Notes: a model not told the origin generated them from the letters alone. Positions 19,030-29,075 are shown, counted from the stretch's first letter. The stretch: DNA of 64,000 bases from Bacteroidota bacterium (GCA_018266435.1 JAFEAL010000003.1:1-64000), one strand, 5' to 3'. Program-made: numbers and translations.

Positions 19030-21972
19030 TTAATTTTTCTTCCGCTTCAATAAGTTCTGCAGTTTGTTTTGCAAGGCATCTTGCAGTGGGTTTGCTTTTG
19101 TGCTGTCTTTCTTGGCTTTGGTGGTATCTTTTTTTGCACCCAGAATGTTGTTTACCACATCTTGTGCTTGTGTTCCCTTTACGGCTTGCTGCAGGGCGTC
19201 CTGTGCTTTTTCTTTAGCCACATTGGTTACGGCTTCTTTTACTTGCTGCTTTTGTTCTTGCGATACTAATTGGAATTGGGGATTTAAGAATGTACCCCCC
19301 ATACCAATGTTCAGTGGTATTTCAGTGTTAGCGGCATTTCCTCCTATTAAACTTTGAAACTGCGAGCCTAATTTTCCAGCTGGCACATTCATCTTCAGCG
19401 CATAATTGATTCCTCCGTCCAGCGAGGTGGCACCGGAAACTGAGGCCACGTAGCTTCCCAGTTTTATGTTAAAGGGTTTTACTTCCAGTTTTCCGTTTTT
19501 AATTTCAGCCGACATCAGCACGTCTTTTAACGTTACCTGATCGGCATCTTTCAGGTTGGTGAGTGAAGTTATTCCCGATATCAATTTAGACTGCGTAACG
19601 GCCGCCTCGGCAATCTTGACTAAGCCGGCTCCGTTTACTGTATTCATTTTAGGCATCATGTTTTGTTGCAACTCACCGTTGATTTTGAAATCGGTGCCAA
19701 ATTTTCCTTGTGCCAATCCGGCAATAGGCGCATACGTTTTAATGATGGAGAATGAACTAGCTGCTTGTTGGATGGACAGATCTTGCACGTTCAGCCCAAA
19801 GTCATATTTAGGATGTTGCATATCGCGTGTGTCATACGTGCCCGATACTGCAAAGGCCCCGCCCAGCAGGCTGAACTTAACATTGTTCATCTTGGCTACT
19901 CCGTCTTTTACCAGCACATCGCCCACGGCATTAGTCATGGTATAGTCCATCATTTTTACTGTCTTCAGGTTGGAGTGCAGCAAAAAGTCTATGTTTTTGG
20001 GAACGGGAATAACACTGAGTTTGGATGTGTCTTTTGTATCGGTCGTTTGGCTATCGGTCATGAATTCATTGAGGTCAAGCAATGTTGCGTTAAAGTTAAG
20101 GTTGCCGCTGATGGTCTCTTTACCAAAAACATAACTGATGTAATTGCTGACCGATCCGTTCACGGCAAAATCGCTTTTGCCAATTGTACCCGATGTATTT
20201 TTTAATTCAATTTTCTGTGGGTTAAACACGGCCTCAGCCTGGGTAATGGTTACCGCATAAGGCAAAGTCTTGGAAGTAAATTTAAAATTGCTGAGTGATG
20301 CCGCTCCACTGGTGGGGAGTTTGTCGTAGTGCTTGGCGGTTACATCAGAATATTTTCCTTTCGTGTCGATGTTGGCTTTTACTTTGCCGGCTACGCTCAT
20401 TCCTTCCAGCGGAAAAATTTTAGTCATCTTCTCCAGATCAATTCCCCCGTTGGCTTTTAATGACCAGGTGTAGTCGGCCAGGTTTTGCAACAACAAGTCG
20501 GCTGTTAATTTTTCACCGTCAAGTACCATGGAAAAATCTTTTACAGCAAGAGTAGTTTCCGCCATTTTGCCAGAGGTATTTTTTACGGTTGAGTTAAATT
20601 GCAGATTCTGAAGCGGCAGCGGAAATTTTGATGTCTTGACAAATCCATCTTTCAGTGTCATGGCCGCATCAATGGACGGAATAATTTTTTTAATGCTGTC
20701 ATAAATTCCATTGATGCTGGCATTAGCCGAAAACATTCCTTTCACTTCCAGGCCTTCCATAGGAAACATTTTATTGACTTCGCTCAGGTTTACGGTGGCT
20801 TTCAGGTTGGCTTCCATCCGGTAGTCTTTCAGGTTCTGAATAGTAGCGCGAGCGTCTACCGGGTTTGAGCCCAAATCCAAATGCAATTTTTTCAAATCCA
20901 CCAATGTATTTTGTATCACCCCCGTTTTGTTGTCGATGAGTAAATCCATATTAATATTGTTGACAGGCGTGGGTAGCGAGGGGTATTTGAACATGGCCTC
21001 TTTTACTTGCGCGCTTAAATTAAAGGCCGGCAGTTGTTGGTCGCTGTAGGTACCTTTCACAAAACCGCTGAAGGCGAGATCACCTTTGGTTTCTACTTTA
21101 TCAAAGTCCTTAGAATACATGCCGGGTACGAGCGACAAAATGCTTTTGAATGAATTCTCAGGGCTCTTAAAGCTGATGTCCATGCCATAATCTTTTTCAT
21201 TCATTTTAAACCACCCGTCAAAGCCTAACGCAAAGTCGTTGAGTTTGGCCTGATTTTCTTTGAAGGTGTACTTCGTATAGTTTTCACTAATGTTAATTAC
21301 CATAGCTACGAATGCGCGTTTGTTGGTGATGTATTCAACGCCTCCATATTTTACCGTTACCGAATCGGCCGTAGTATTTGTGGTGAGGTCAAATTCTTTT
21401 TCGTTGAAGTTGCCGCTGCCCGAGTGATTCAGCCCGGTGAGCGACAAATAAAATGGCATGGTGGCATCGTCATACTTCACGCTGCCTCCTTCAATTGTCC
21501 ACCGGTCTATGCCAAACGAAAACGTAGAGGGCTCGGCTGATTTTTTTGCTGTGTCGGCTGACGGATACGTTATGTTGTAGTTGGCACGCCCGTCTTTCAA
21601 TACCTTTACATTAATTTGCGGGTGTACCAGCGTGATTCCTTTCACCCGCAGTTGATTCCCAAACAACACATCTTTCAGGTTTACTTCCACATCAAAACGA
21701 TCGACTACAAATAAATATTCTCCGGCAAAAGGCTCATGATTAAAAACACCTAGTCCTTTCACTTCTACGCTTACATTAGGAAAGTGACGGAAAAACGAAA
21801 GGCTGAAATTGTTAACATCAAACACCACATCGGCATTTACATTTTTGGCTATTTCCTTGTCCACCATTTCTTTTATTTTTCCTTTGAACAGGATGGGCAG
21901 TACAATGGCCGCCACCACTACCAAACCAATTAAAATTGAAAAGCCAATGAGGATTTTTTTTACCATGCGCAT
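19030..21972 (-). CDS. AsmA-family envelope protein
   Basis: A 980-residue AsmA-like protein anchored by one N-terminal transmembrane helix (ILIGFSILIGLVVVAAIVLPIL). The large periplasmic part is built of repeating amphipathic beta-strands. Typical signatures are the N-terminal DVVFDVNNFSLSFFRHFPNV block, RANYNITYPS, the repeated VNLSEVNKMFPMEGLEVKG-type units, and the AsmA C-terminal region with KLISGITSLTNLKDADQVTL. The tail is rich in Lys/Gln (KKDTTKAKKDSTKA). By family knowledge such bridge-like proteins are linked to lipid transport or outer-membrane assembly. ATGs at 21972 and 21966 are both possible starts. The first 14 codons are duplicated at 32.2 kb. Confidence 0.88.
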   Translation of the reverse strand: MRMVKKILIGFSILIGLVVVAAIVLPILFKGKIKEMVDKEIAKNVNADVVFDVNNFSLSFFRHFPNVSVEVKGLGVFNHEPFAGEYLFVVDRFDVEVNLKDVLFGNQLRVKGITLVHPQINVKVLKDGRANYNITYPSADTAKKSAEPSTFSFGIDRWTIEGGSVKYDDATMPFYLSLTGLNHSGSGNFNEKEFDLTTNTTADSVTVKYGGVEYITNKRAFVAMVINISENYTKYTFKENQAKLNDFALGFDGWFKMNEKDYGMDISFKSPENSFKSILSLVPGMYSKDFDKVETKGDLAFSGFVKGTYSDQQLPAFNLSAQVKEAMFKYPSLPTPVNNINMDLLIDNKTGVIQNTLVDLKKLHLDLGSNPVDARATIQNLKDYRMEANLKATVNLSEVNKMFPMEGLEVKGMFSANASINGIYDSIKKIIPSIDAAMTLKDGFVKTSKFPLPLQNLQFNSTVKNTSGKMAETTLAVKDFSMVLDGEKLTADLLLQNLADYTWSLKANGGIDLEKMTKIFPLEGMSVAGKVKANIDTKGKYSDVTAKHYDKLPTSGAASLSNFKFTSKTLPYAVTITQAEAVFNPQKIELKNTSGTIGKSDFAVNGSVSNYISYVFGKETISGNLNFNATLLDLNEFMTDSQTTDTKDTSKLSVIPVPKNIDFLLHSNLKTVKMMDYTMTNAVGDVLVKDGVAKMNNVKFSLLGGAFAVSGTYDTRDMQHPKYDFGLNVQDLSIQQAASSFSIIKTYAPIAGLAQGKFGTDFKINGELQQNMMPKMNTVNGAGLVKIAEAAVTQSKLISGITSLTNLKDADQVTLKDVLMSAEIKNGKLEVKPFNIKLGSYVASVSGATSLDGGINYALKMNVPAGKLGSQFQSLIGGNAANTEIPLNIGMGGTFLNPQFQLVSQEQKQQVKEAVTNVAKEKAQDALQQAVKGTQAQDVVNNILGAKKDTTKAKKDSTKANPLQDALQNKLQNLLKRKKN

Positions 21973-22365
21973 GAGTAATGAATTTTAGGAATTACAAAAG
22001 TAACAAATGAATACAAGCAGGGGAGGAATTTTCGATGAACTGTGTAAAATCAAAACCACTTAATCATCCAATCCAGTATCTTCTTTTTCAAGACTGAATA
22101 CGGAGGATGGAGCACGTATGAAATGGCAAAGCCTTGCTTCTGTTTTAATACCGGTTTTTCATTGGAAAAAGCCATGAAGCCATATTTGCCATGTGCCTTG
22201 CCTATGCCGCTGTGGTTCACTCCGCCAAATGGCAAGTTTGGATGCGTGAATTGCAACACCGCGTCATTAATGCAGGCTGTTCCGGCCGAGGTTTCGGTGA
22301 GGATTTTTTCCGATACTGATTTTTGGTTAGTAAAAATATACAAGGCCAAAGGCTTGGGCTTGTCA
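21931..22365. repeat. Parent copy of a ~435-bp duplicated segment
   Basis: Spans the first 14 codons of the AsmA gene, the 77-bp intergenic region and the last ~105 codons of the aldehyde dehydrogenase gene. A collinear, diverged second copy in the same orientation lies at 32195..32630, about 10.3 kb away. Confidence 0.88.
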
Positions 22366-23480
22366 TTGATGATGCGCGTTACCTGATCAATTGTTTTAAA
22401 CGGAACCAAGGGGAGGATAGGCCCAAAAATTTCCTCTTGCATAACCTGGCTGTCTGCATCTACATTGCTTAAAATAACCGGGTGAAAAAAATTTGTATCT
22501 CTATTTATTTCACCAGATAACTCAACATTGGCGCCATGATCAATGGCATTTTGCAGAATCCGGCTAAGTCGGTCAAAATGGTTGTGGTTCACTATCCGGC
22601 CGTAGTTAGGCGAAGATTGATTGACCGTTCCGTCTTCACCAAAAATTTTGCAGATTTCACTTTTCAGCTCATGGGTAAATTTTTGCTGTACCGATTCTTC
22701 TATCAACACATAATCGGGAGCAATGCAGGTTTGGCCGTTGTTCAAAAATTTTCCGAAGGCAATTCGCCTGGCGGCATCGGCAATATTTGCTGAAGCATCT
22801 ATGATAACTGGCGATTTGCCTCCCAGTTCTAAAGTAACTGAGGTCAGGTTTTCGGCAGCCGCCTTCATCACAATTTTTCCTATGGCCGGGCTGCCGGTAA
22901 AAAAAATATGATCAAAAGGTAAGCGGAGCAATTGCTCTGAAATGTACCGATCACCTTCAATCACTTTTACGAGGCTCTCGTCAAAAAATTCATTTGCCAG
23001 TTCAGCAATTAACCTGGAGGTGTGCGGGGTCATCTCAGAAGGTTTGATAACGGCTGTATTGCCGGCTGCCAAACACGAAATCAACGGCCCCAAACTGAGG
23101 TTGATGGGGAAGTTCCACGGGGCTATAATTAAACAAACTCCTTTGGGTTCATACCTAATTTCTGCACGTGTGCCCAGGTAGGTAAGGGGGGCATCAATCT
23201 TTTGTGGGGCAGCCCATTCATCTAAATGAGCGAGCGTATGGCGTATTTCTGTTAAAACCGGGTAAAGTTCAGACAGGTCTGATTCTGTTTTAGGCTTTTT
23301 AAAATCGGCATAGAGGGCATCGGCAATGGCTTCTCTTTTTTTTAAAAGAAATTCGCCAAAATCCTTCAATCTTTTTTTTCGTTCCTTCAACGATTCATTT
23401 CTAAGACGGGAACTGCGTTCCTTCAATTTCTCAAAGAGGTCTATGAAATGCTGGGTGTTATTTTTTGTTACGGCAGTCAT
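22050..23480 (-). CDS. ALDH3-like aldehyde dehydrogenase with hydrophobic C-terminus
   Basis: A 476-residue NAD(P)-dependent aldehyde dehydrogenase. The ATG at 23480 is preferred to an upstream TTG. Visible are the APWNFPINL motif, the FFTGSPAIGK nucleotide loop, the catalytic Glu in LELGGKSP, the catalytic Cys in NNGQTCIAPDY, and the EEIFGPILP motif. The short length and the C-terminal tail (SYVLHPPYSVLKKKILDWMIKWF, hydrophobic/aromatic) match class 3 or fatty aldehyde dehydrogenases, where the tail attaches the enzyme to membranes. It probably oxidises medium- to long-chain or aromatic aldehydes. The 3' end is duplicated downstream as a pseudogene. Confidence 0.92.
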   Translation of the reverse strand: MTAVTKNNTQHFIDLFEKLKERSSRLRNESLKERKKRLKDFGEFLLKKREAIADALYADFKKPKTESDLSELYPVLTEIRHTLAHLDEWAAPQKIDAPLTYLGTRAEIRYEPKGVCLIIAPWNFPINLSLGPLISCLAAGNTAVIKPSEMTPHTSRLIAELANEFFDESLVKVIEGDRYISEQLLRLPFDHIFFTGSPAIGKIVMKAAAENLTSVTLELGGKSPVIIDASANIADAARRIAFGKFLNNGQTCIAPDYVLIEESVQQKFTHELKSEICKIFGEDGTVNQSSPNYGRIVNHNHFDRLSRILQNAIDHGANVELSGEINRDTNFFHPVILSNVDADSQVMQEEIFGPILPLVPFKTIDQVTRIINDKPKPLALYIFTNQKSVSEKILTETSAGTACINDAVLQFTHPNLPFGGVNHSGIGKAHGKYGFMAFSNEKPVLKQKQGFAISYVLHPPYSVLKKKILDWMIKWF

Positions 23481-23722
23481 GAATTCTTTCAAGAAAGGTA
23501 GTTCATTTTTTAATTTGTCGGTGCCAGAATAGCGTAAGAATTTTACTTTTAGAATTTAAGTCGCTTCAAAATGAATGTGGGCATTTCGGCCAGATTGTAG
23601 CGCACGGTTTAATCAAGTTTTTGCCTGCTTTTTTACGTGAGGCAAGACATTATAAAAAGTGGTGCGATTAGCCTCACAAAAAAACGAAATGGGGTAATTT
23701 CTTAATTTGTGTTTTGCGCTTT

Positions 23723-24430
23723 TTAATTATCCAACACGCGGAGTTCTACACGCCTGTTCAGTTTACGCGCGGCTTCAGTGTTTTCGGTAGAAATAGGCTG
23801 TGTGCCCCCGAAAGCTTTGGTTTTAATATTATCTTTTTTAGCTCCCTTGCTCACCAAGTAGGATTTTACCGCATCCACACGTTCTTGTGATAATTTCATG
23901 TTGGCTGCCGGCACACCGATCACATCCGTGTGGCCTTCTAACTGAATGATCATGCGCGGATTTTTTTTCAACATCCGGCTGATTGAATCCAGTTCGGGGT
24001 AAGAAGTAGCCTGAATTTGTGATGTACCTACTGCAAAAATGAGGGTATGCAACCGCATTACTTTTTTTACAGAAGGAGGTTCTTGCGCAATATTGGTTGG
24101 CACAACCGGCAGCCCCAGTTCTATATTTTTAACAACTTTTTTTTCTGCCGTTGCTTCAGCCGGATCGAGAATGTATTTCACCGGGGCATACCCGGTTGCT
24201 TCCACCATTATGGAATACTTATCGTTATCAAACATCGGGAAGTTGAATGAACTGCCTGAAAGAAATCCCACTTTGCTTCCGTATGGCAAACTCTTATATG
24301 AAATCTTTGCTGACACGGGTTCTTTTGTTTCTGCACTGGTGATATTACCCGTGGCCATAATCACGGTGTCTTGCTGGCTGTGTGCCGCATAGAAAATCAA
24401 TAAAAAGACAGAGCAGATGAGATGCTTCAT
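23723..24430 (-). CDS. Short OmpA-family protein with C-terminal peptidoglycan-binding domain
   Basis: A 235-residue exported protein (signal ending AAHSQQ). After a ~90-residue carboxypeptidase-regulatory-like beta domain (ATGNITSAETKEPVSAKISY; YSIMVEATGYAPV), residues ~125-235 form an OmpA C-terminal domain. The peptidoglycan-binding Asp and Arg are in GHTDVIG and LSQERVDAVKSYL, and the domain ends NRRVELRVLDN. It lacks the propeller of its upstream neighbour, from which it is separated by 3 nt, so the pair looks like an operon and possibly a partial tandem duplication. Confidence 0.9.
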   Translation of the reverse strand: MKHLICSVFLLIFYAAHSQQDTVIMATGNITSAETKEPVSAKISYKSLPYGSKVGFLSGSSFNFPMFDNDKYSIMVEATGYAPVKYILDPAEATAEKKVVKNIELGLPVVPTNIAQEPPSVKKVMRLHTLIFAVGTSQIQATSYPELDSISRMLKKNPRMIIQLEGHTDVIGVPAANMKLSQERVDAVKSYLVSKGAKKDNIKTKAFGGTQPISTENTEAARKLNRRVELRVLDN

Positions 24431-24433
24431 AGG

Positions 24434-26467
24434 TTACATCTTAACGATTTTAAATTCTACGCGTCTGTTTTTGGCATTTCCGGCAATGGTTTTACTGTTA
24501 GTAACCACAGGCTTTGTGGCTCCAAAAAACACCACAGATATTCTGTCTTTAGCAATGCCTTTTTCAATTAAATATTTTGCCACGGCTTTTGCCCTTCGTT
24601 CAGACAAAGACAGGTTATACTCGGCCGTACCAATCGGATCCGCATGACCCGCAATTTCTACTTGCATAGAGGTGCGTTCGTTCATCAACGCAACGATGCG
24701 GTTCAACTCGGGAAAAGATTCTTGCTTTAAAACTGAGCGGTCAAAGTCAAAGAAAATGTTGTTGAGTGTGATCACGGCATTCTCTTCAATGGCTGCTACC
24801 TGAATTGGCTCCAGTTTTACATTATCAACGATAGTACCGGGTTGTTTATAGTTTGTCAGGTCTAAGTTTTGGTTCTCTGAAATGTAATCTTTTGCTTCTG
24901 CTCTGAATCCGTATTTTTCTCCTCCCGGCAAATGAATTTCATATTCTCCGGTTTTCGGATCGGAATAGGTTACGCCTACTTCTTTGCCATCACGCAGTCG
25001 TTCGTAAATAATTTTTGCACCAAGTGGCTGGCCTGTTTTAGCATCAATGAGTTTCCCTTTTACGATGATAATCGGTTCAGGATTTTTAAAGAGTGGTTGT
25101 TTTACCCGGTAAATATCAAAATTGTCGGGGGTTACCGCTCTGGAAAAATAGGCATACTCACTCGTTGATGGAATATTAAAAAACATATCATCTAACTTAG
25201 AGTTAATCTCTGAGCCCATGTTCTGGGGATCTGACCATTTTGTCCATGTATCGTCTAAACGTTTGGATACATAAATATCACTGCCGCCATACCCGCTAAA
25301 TCCGTTTGAAGAGAAATACAAAGTCTTGTCATCTGAAGCAAGAAAAGGTGTTATTTCATCTCCGGCTGTGTTGATAACGTCACCTAAATTCAGGGGCTCA
25401 GACCATGAGCTGTCGGGCTGTTCAAAGCTAACATACAAATCGCGACCTCCATGGGTGTCTTCGCGATCGACCGACATCAACAAAGTTTTTTGTGTAGTTG
25501 ATAAAAAATAGTGTGCCCGGTCACTGTAGTTATAATCATTTTTGATCTGCAGGGTTTTAGGTTTTGTCCATTTACCTCCGATGTTGTTGCTGATCGAAAC
25601 GCCTGAAACCATCTTGCCATTGTCTTTGTATTGGTTGCCCAAAACCAATAACACGGCTTTGCCATCGGGTGTGGCTGTGGTTACTGAGTTGACGAAGTTA
25701 GGATAGGCATTGTTTAACGCGGGGCCTGCGTTCTTTGCCAAAGTCCATTTGCCATCGGGGCCAAGTTCAGAATACCAAATGTCTTCTTTGTCTTTTACAC
25801 CGCCCGTGTTTTCAGGATGGTTTTGCCTGCTGAAATAAAGTGTTTTGCCATCGGGCGAAAGCATGGCATTAAGATCGTTATACTCACTGTTTACATTCTT
25901 ATCGAGATGCTCTACAATAAGCCCTTTCTCCAGCAATTCTGGTTTATCAATATTGGCGATGATCGGGTAATTGGAATCAGAGATGGCTACTGCATCTATT
26001 GAAAAATAGTCCGGCAAAGCTTTTCCGTCAAATTCAAGTTTTACGGCTGTTACTTTGTAAGAAGTTTTCTCCATAAATACGTTGAGCATCCGACCTTGCA
26101 AGGGCACGGCTTGAGGATTAAAAGTATTCACTAAATGTTCGCCTCCCGCTTCATCGTACACATATACTTTGTAAAGGGCGCCCGGATTATAAGATTCGGC
26201 AATGGCTACTTGCTGGATAGACATGGGGTTAGTGTATCCCAGTTTGATAAATTCTGTTCTCTTGGGTTTATCGGGCGTCCAGGCGTTGGGGTTCTGTCCT
26301 CCTGCAGGCAATACGTTGGGTTTTCCCAATGCCTGCGAAGCTGAATATTGTACTGAAGTCAACTCCGTGGAAAACTCTAAGACTTTAGATGCCCATTGAA
26401 CAGATTGGCCAACAGACAACCCGCAAAATGTCAGGAATGCGAAGGATACAAGTAATAATCTCTTCAT
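24434..26467 (-). CDS. PD40 propeller-OmpA family protein (paralogue 1)
   Basis: A 677-residue exported protein (signal ending SVGQS). Residues ~25-165 form a discoidin-like beta domain (WASKVLEFSTELTS, ALGKPNVLPAGG). Residues ~185-440 are PD40/WD40-like propeller blades (SPDGKTLYFSRQN, SDDKTLYFSSNGFSGYGGSD). A carboxypeptidase-regulatory-like domain (GKLIDAKTGQPLGAKIIYE) comes next, then a C-terminal OmpA domain with GHADPIG and LSERRAKAV. The order resembles that of the T9SS-associated protein PorE without its TPR part, so a periplasmic peptidoglycan-bound role linked to outer-membrane or secretion machinery is possible but not shown. Same overall plan as 48538..50583. Confidence 0.9.
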   Translation of the reverse strand: MKRLLLVSFAFLTFCGLSVGQSVQWASKVLEFSTELTSVQYSASQALGKPNVLPAGGQNPNAWTPDKPKRTEFIKLGYTNPMSIQQVAIAESYNPGALYKVYVYDEAGGEHLVNTFNPQAVPLQGRMLNVFMEKTSYKVTAVKLEFDGKALPDYFSIDAVAISDSNYPIIANIDKPELLEKGLIVEHLDKNVNSEYNDLNAMLSPDGKTLYFSRQNHPENTGGVKDKEDIWYSELGPDGKWTLAKNAGPALNNAYPNFVNSVTTATPDGKAVLLVLGNQYKDNGKMVSGVSISNNIGGKWTKPKTLQIKNDYNYSDRAHYFLSTTQKTLLMSVDREDTHGGRDLYVSFEQPDSSWSEPLNLGDVINTAGDEITPFLASDDKTLYFSSNGFSGYGGSDIYVSKRLDDTWTKWSDPQNMGSEINSKLDDMFFNIPSTSEYAYFSRAVTPDNFDIYRVKQPLFKNPEPIIIVKGKLIDAKTGQPLGAKIIYERLRDGKEVGVTYSDPKTGEYEIHLPGGEKYGFRAEAKDYISENQNLDLTNYKQPGTIVDNVKLEPIQVAAIEENAVITLNNIFFDFDRSVLKQESFPELNRIVALMNERTSMQVEIAGHADPIGTAEYNLSLSERRAKAVAKYLIEKGIAKDRISVVFFGATKPVVTNSKTIAGNAKNRRVEFKIVKM

Positions 26468-26600
26468 GGATTTAGGTCGTGTAAATAAGCGGTAAACATA
26501 ACTAAAAAATTAAAAAAAGCAGTAAAAAGTACATGCTTCAATTCTGCCCATGTTAGATGATTGAGTTAACAAAGGTTTAAAAAGCTGTTTTCTGATATTA

Positions 26601-28904
26601 TTACTCAAGCGATGTTTTGTTGAATAACAAGAAACCTACATGCAGCAAAACTGCCAATTGCCTTTCGGGGTCGTCATAATAATTTACGCTCAGGCTGATA
26701 GGGCCCACTGTAGAGTGCATTACTACGTTGGCCATACCGGCAAAATAAATCTGCTCAATTCGTTGTTCTATTTTTGCTTTTTGGTCACTCCCCTGATCAA
26801 TGATTTGAAGTGGCTTGAATGCGTAAGCTTCCACCCTGAAGTCAAGGTTTTTACGGATAGAAAATACATTGCGCCAGCCTCCGGCCACGTAGTTGAATGC
26901 CCTGAAGTTTTGAAGCAGCAGGGTGCGGCTGTCTTGCAGGGGATTAAATGCCGGGGCATTGATGATCGTGCCAAAATAGTTGGTGAAGGTGGGCTGATTG
27001 GATAACACACCCTCCAGCAAATACCCCGAACTGTAAATTCCTTTTTTAAAGTATTGTTCAATGGAAGCTTTGGCTTGCAGCCAACTCCGGTTGGCTTGTG
27101 TCTGTGCTTTGTTGATGGAGGTTGACCCCGGCTTGAGTTCTTCCTGCAAGGAAAAAAAATTGCCTGAAATGGAAAGGGCCTTTCCCTCAGAGGCATATTG
27201 TTTCCGGTTCAGTGAACTGAAGGAAAGGCCAAATCCAAAACGCATACCGCTCAGTTCCAATTGATCAAGGGTGTCAGTAGAGGATATAACTTTTGTGTTG
27301 ATGTATTGATCGTTGTTGGCAATGTACGCTCCGTTTATGAATGTCTTCAGTTGGCGCGCCACGGGAAAGCCAATGTTCATTCCATATTTCCGGTCGGCCC
27401 GGATCAATACGGTTGGCGAAAATCTTTTTGCAATAATATCATTGCCCTGCAAAAAATTCCAGTTGTTAATGGTGGCTTCGGGCTCAACATAAAACTGGCC
27501 GAAGAAAGGAAAATCAAAACGCACCTTGAGCTGGCCGGATTTGTAGAAATCTCCCGTGGAGAGATTCAACTGGGCGTGTGTTAAAAACCGTTCAAAGGAA
27601 TAATAATTCAATCCGAGGTAAATGTTGTTGATGTCGCGGGTGGCAATAACCCCTCCAAAATTGACTTGAAAATTATTGACTGGTCGTTTTGTCAACTTAA
27701 AACTATAATCACGAGATCGGGGATCAAATGCAAAACTTGGATAAACGCTGTTGAAATAATCATCAGAAACCAACTGAAAATAACCCTTTTGTATATCACT
27801 AAAATAAAGCGGACGTTTTCCGTTTTTAAGAAACCGGTTCAGGTATTTTTTCTGGCTGGTATCAAACCCATCAAAGACAATTTTATTGACGATGAGCGGC
27901 TTTAGTTTGTTGTTGAAGTGGTTTCTTTTAATGGCTACCTCCTCGCACGTAATCCTTGTTCTGATCTTCAATTTTATTTCAGGCATTTGCCGCATGGTTT
28001 GGGCATAGCCGCTGTCTATCAATGCCCGTGCGCGGCCAAAATCAAAACTGGAAAATTTTTTCAGGTTGGGTTGTATGTATATTCCGCTGGGAGGAATGCG
28101 CGAAGGATCTGATTTGTCGAGCAGCATGTACAGCAGCGAACGCGAAATAAGTTTTTCATCTTCTCCGTACGGATATTGGTCATACACTTTGGATGAAACA
28201 TTGGCTCCGATCAGCACATCGGGATTAAAATTTTTTTGCATTACGTCCACCGGAAAGTTGTTGTACACCCCACCGTCAAACAAATATTTTCCATCTACCC
28301 GGATGGGTGTGTAAAAAAACGGAGCCGTCTGCGTAGCCCTAATGGCGTCTCCTAAGCTTCCCTTTGAAAGCTCAACCTGGTTTTGCGTAAAAATGTCAGA
28401 GGCCATCACGCGCATGGGCACAAACAAACTATCAAAGTTGTTTTTAGAAGCCGAAGACGATTGTGCCAGTTTTTCGGCAATGGCAAAATTGAGGGCCAAG
28501 TCACTGGCAATGCTGGAGTTGAAAAGTACGTTGAGCGTGGAGTCAAGCGAGAGGTTCAGCTTTAAAAAAGACGGATCGTCATCTTTTCGGTAATAATAAT
28601 ATCTGTTGCTCTCTTCAATAGTTCCGTTTACCCAATTGAGAAATGCTTTTGAGGTTACGATCTCTTCAATTTGTGCGGGGCTCATCCCAGCCGCATAACA
28701 TCCGCCCACAATGCCGCCCATCGAAGTGCCCACAATGTAATCGATGGGAATTTCATTTTCTTCGAGTGCTTTGAGCACGCCTACATGCGCAATGCCTTTG
28801 GCCGCGCCCCCACTCAATACCAATCCAACTTTTTGTTGCTGCCCAAAAAGATTAACCGAAATACAGACCCATAAAAAGACCAACCCAAACTTCACCACAC
28901 TCAT
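26601..28904 (-). CDS. Patatin-like phospholipase with outer-membrane barrel
   Basis: A 767-residue exported protein (signal ending NLFGQ). Residues ~25-330 form a patatin domain: oxyanion loop SGGAAKG, nucleophile elbow GTSMGG (Ser61) and catalytic DGG (Asp210), giving the Ser-Asp dyad. A POTRA-like segment (KIVFDGFDTSQKKYLNRFL) and a C-terminal ~400-residue beta-barrel with alternating strands, ending in an aromatic/hydrophobic strand, follow. The layout is that of type Vd autotransporter/PlpD-like proteins and the Bacteroidota patatin-barrel family. Expected to act as a lipase at the outer membrane. Single gene, 134 nt upstream of the PD40-OmpA pair. Confidence 0.91.
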   Translation of the reverse strand: MSVVKFGLVFLWVCISVNLFGQQQKVGLVLSGGAAKGIAHVGVLKALEENEIPIDYIVGTSMGGIVGGCYAAGMSPAQIEEIVTSKAFLNWVNGTIEESNRYYYYRKDDDPSFLKLNLSLDSTLNVLFNSSIASDLALNFAIAEKLAQSSSASKNNFDSLFVPMRVMASDIFTQNQVELSKGSLGDAIRATQTAPFFYTPIRVDGKYLFDGGVYNNFPVDVMQKNFNPDVLIGANVSSKVYDQYPYGEDEKLISRSLLYMLLDKSDPSRIPPSGIYIQPNLKKFSSFDFGRARALIDSGYAQTMRQMPEIKLKIRTRITCEEVAIKRNHFNNKLKPLIVNKIVFDGFDTSQKKYLNRFLKNGKRPLYFSDIQKGYFQLVSDDYFNSVYPSFAFDPRSRDYSFKLTKRPVNNFQVNFGGVIATRDINNIYLGLNYYSFERFLTHAQLNLSTGDFYKSGQLKVRFDFPFFGQFYVEPEATINNWNFLQGNDIIAKRFSPTVLIRADRKYGMNIGFPVARQLKTFINGAYIANNDQYINTKVISSTDTLDQLELSGMRFGFGLSFSSLNRKQYASEGKALSISGNFFSLQEELKPGSTSINKAQTQANRSWLQAKASIEQYFKKGIYSSGYLLEGVLSNQPTFTNYFGTIINAPAFNPLQDSRTLLLQNFRAFNYVAGGWRNVFSIRKNLDFRVEAYAFKPLQIIDQGSDQKAKIEQRIEQIYFAGMANVVMHSTVGPISLSVNYYDDPERQLAVLLHVGFLLFNKTSLE

Positions 28905-29032
28905 TCAAAATAAATTTGATGGGTTAAAATTACTGGTTAGCCTTGATACAGAAAAATATTGTGTAAGCTTGTGCTGTTACGTGAATACCCTAAAGTCCAA
29001 AGTGGATTTTAGTAAACTGCCCAGTGAGGGAT

Positions 29033-29065
29033 GAAAAAAAATAGGGCGGTTAACTATTCGCCCTA
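29033..29065 (-). terminator. Intrinsic terminator of the trypsin-like protease gene
   Basis: On the minus strand, just past the stop at 29076, 7-bp arms (TAGGGCG at 29042-29048 and CGCCCTA at 29059-29065, plus-strand reading) enclose a 10-nt loop. On the minus strand a run of eight T follows. A textbook rho-independent terminator. Confidence 0.85.
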
Positions 29066-29075
29066 CTCACGAAAT

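Noticed and set aside
19765-20205. 146-codon plus-strand open frame inside the AsmA gene
   Set aside because: Cys/His-rich shadow translation opposite a convincing AsmA frame; no ribosome-binding site.
23637-23677. Inverted repeat GTGAGGC/GCCTCAC between the OmpA gene and the ALDH gene
   Set aside because: Loop of 27 nt and no T-run on the relevant strand; not convincing as a terminator or operator. The rest of 23481-23722 shows no other feature.
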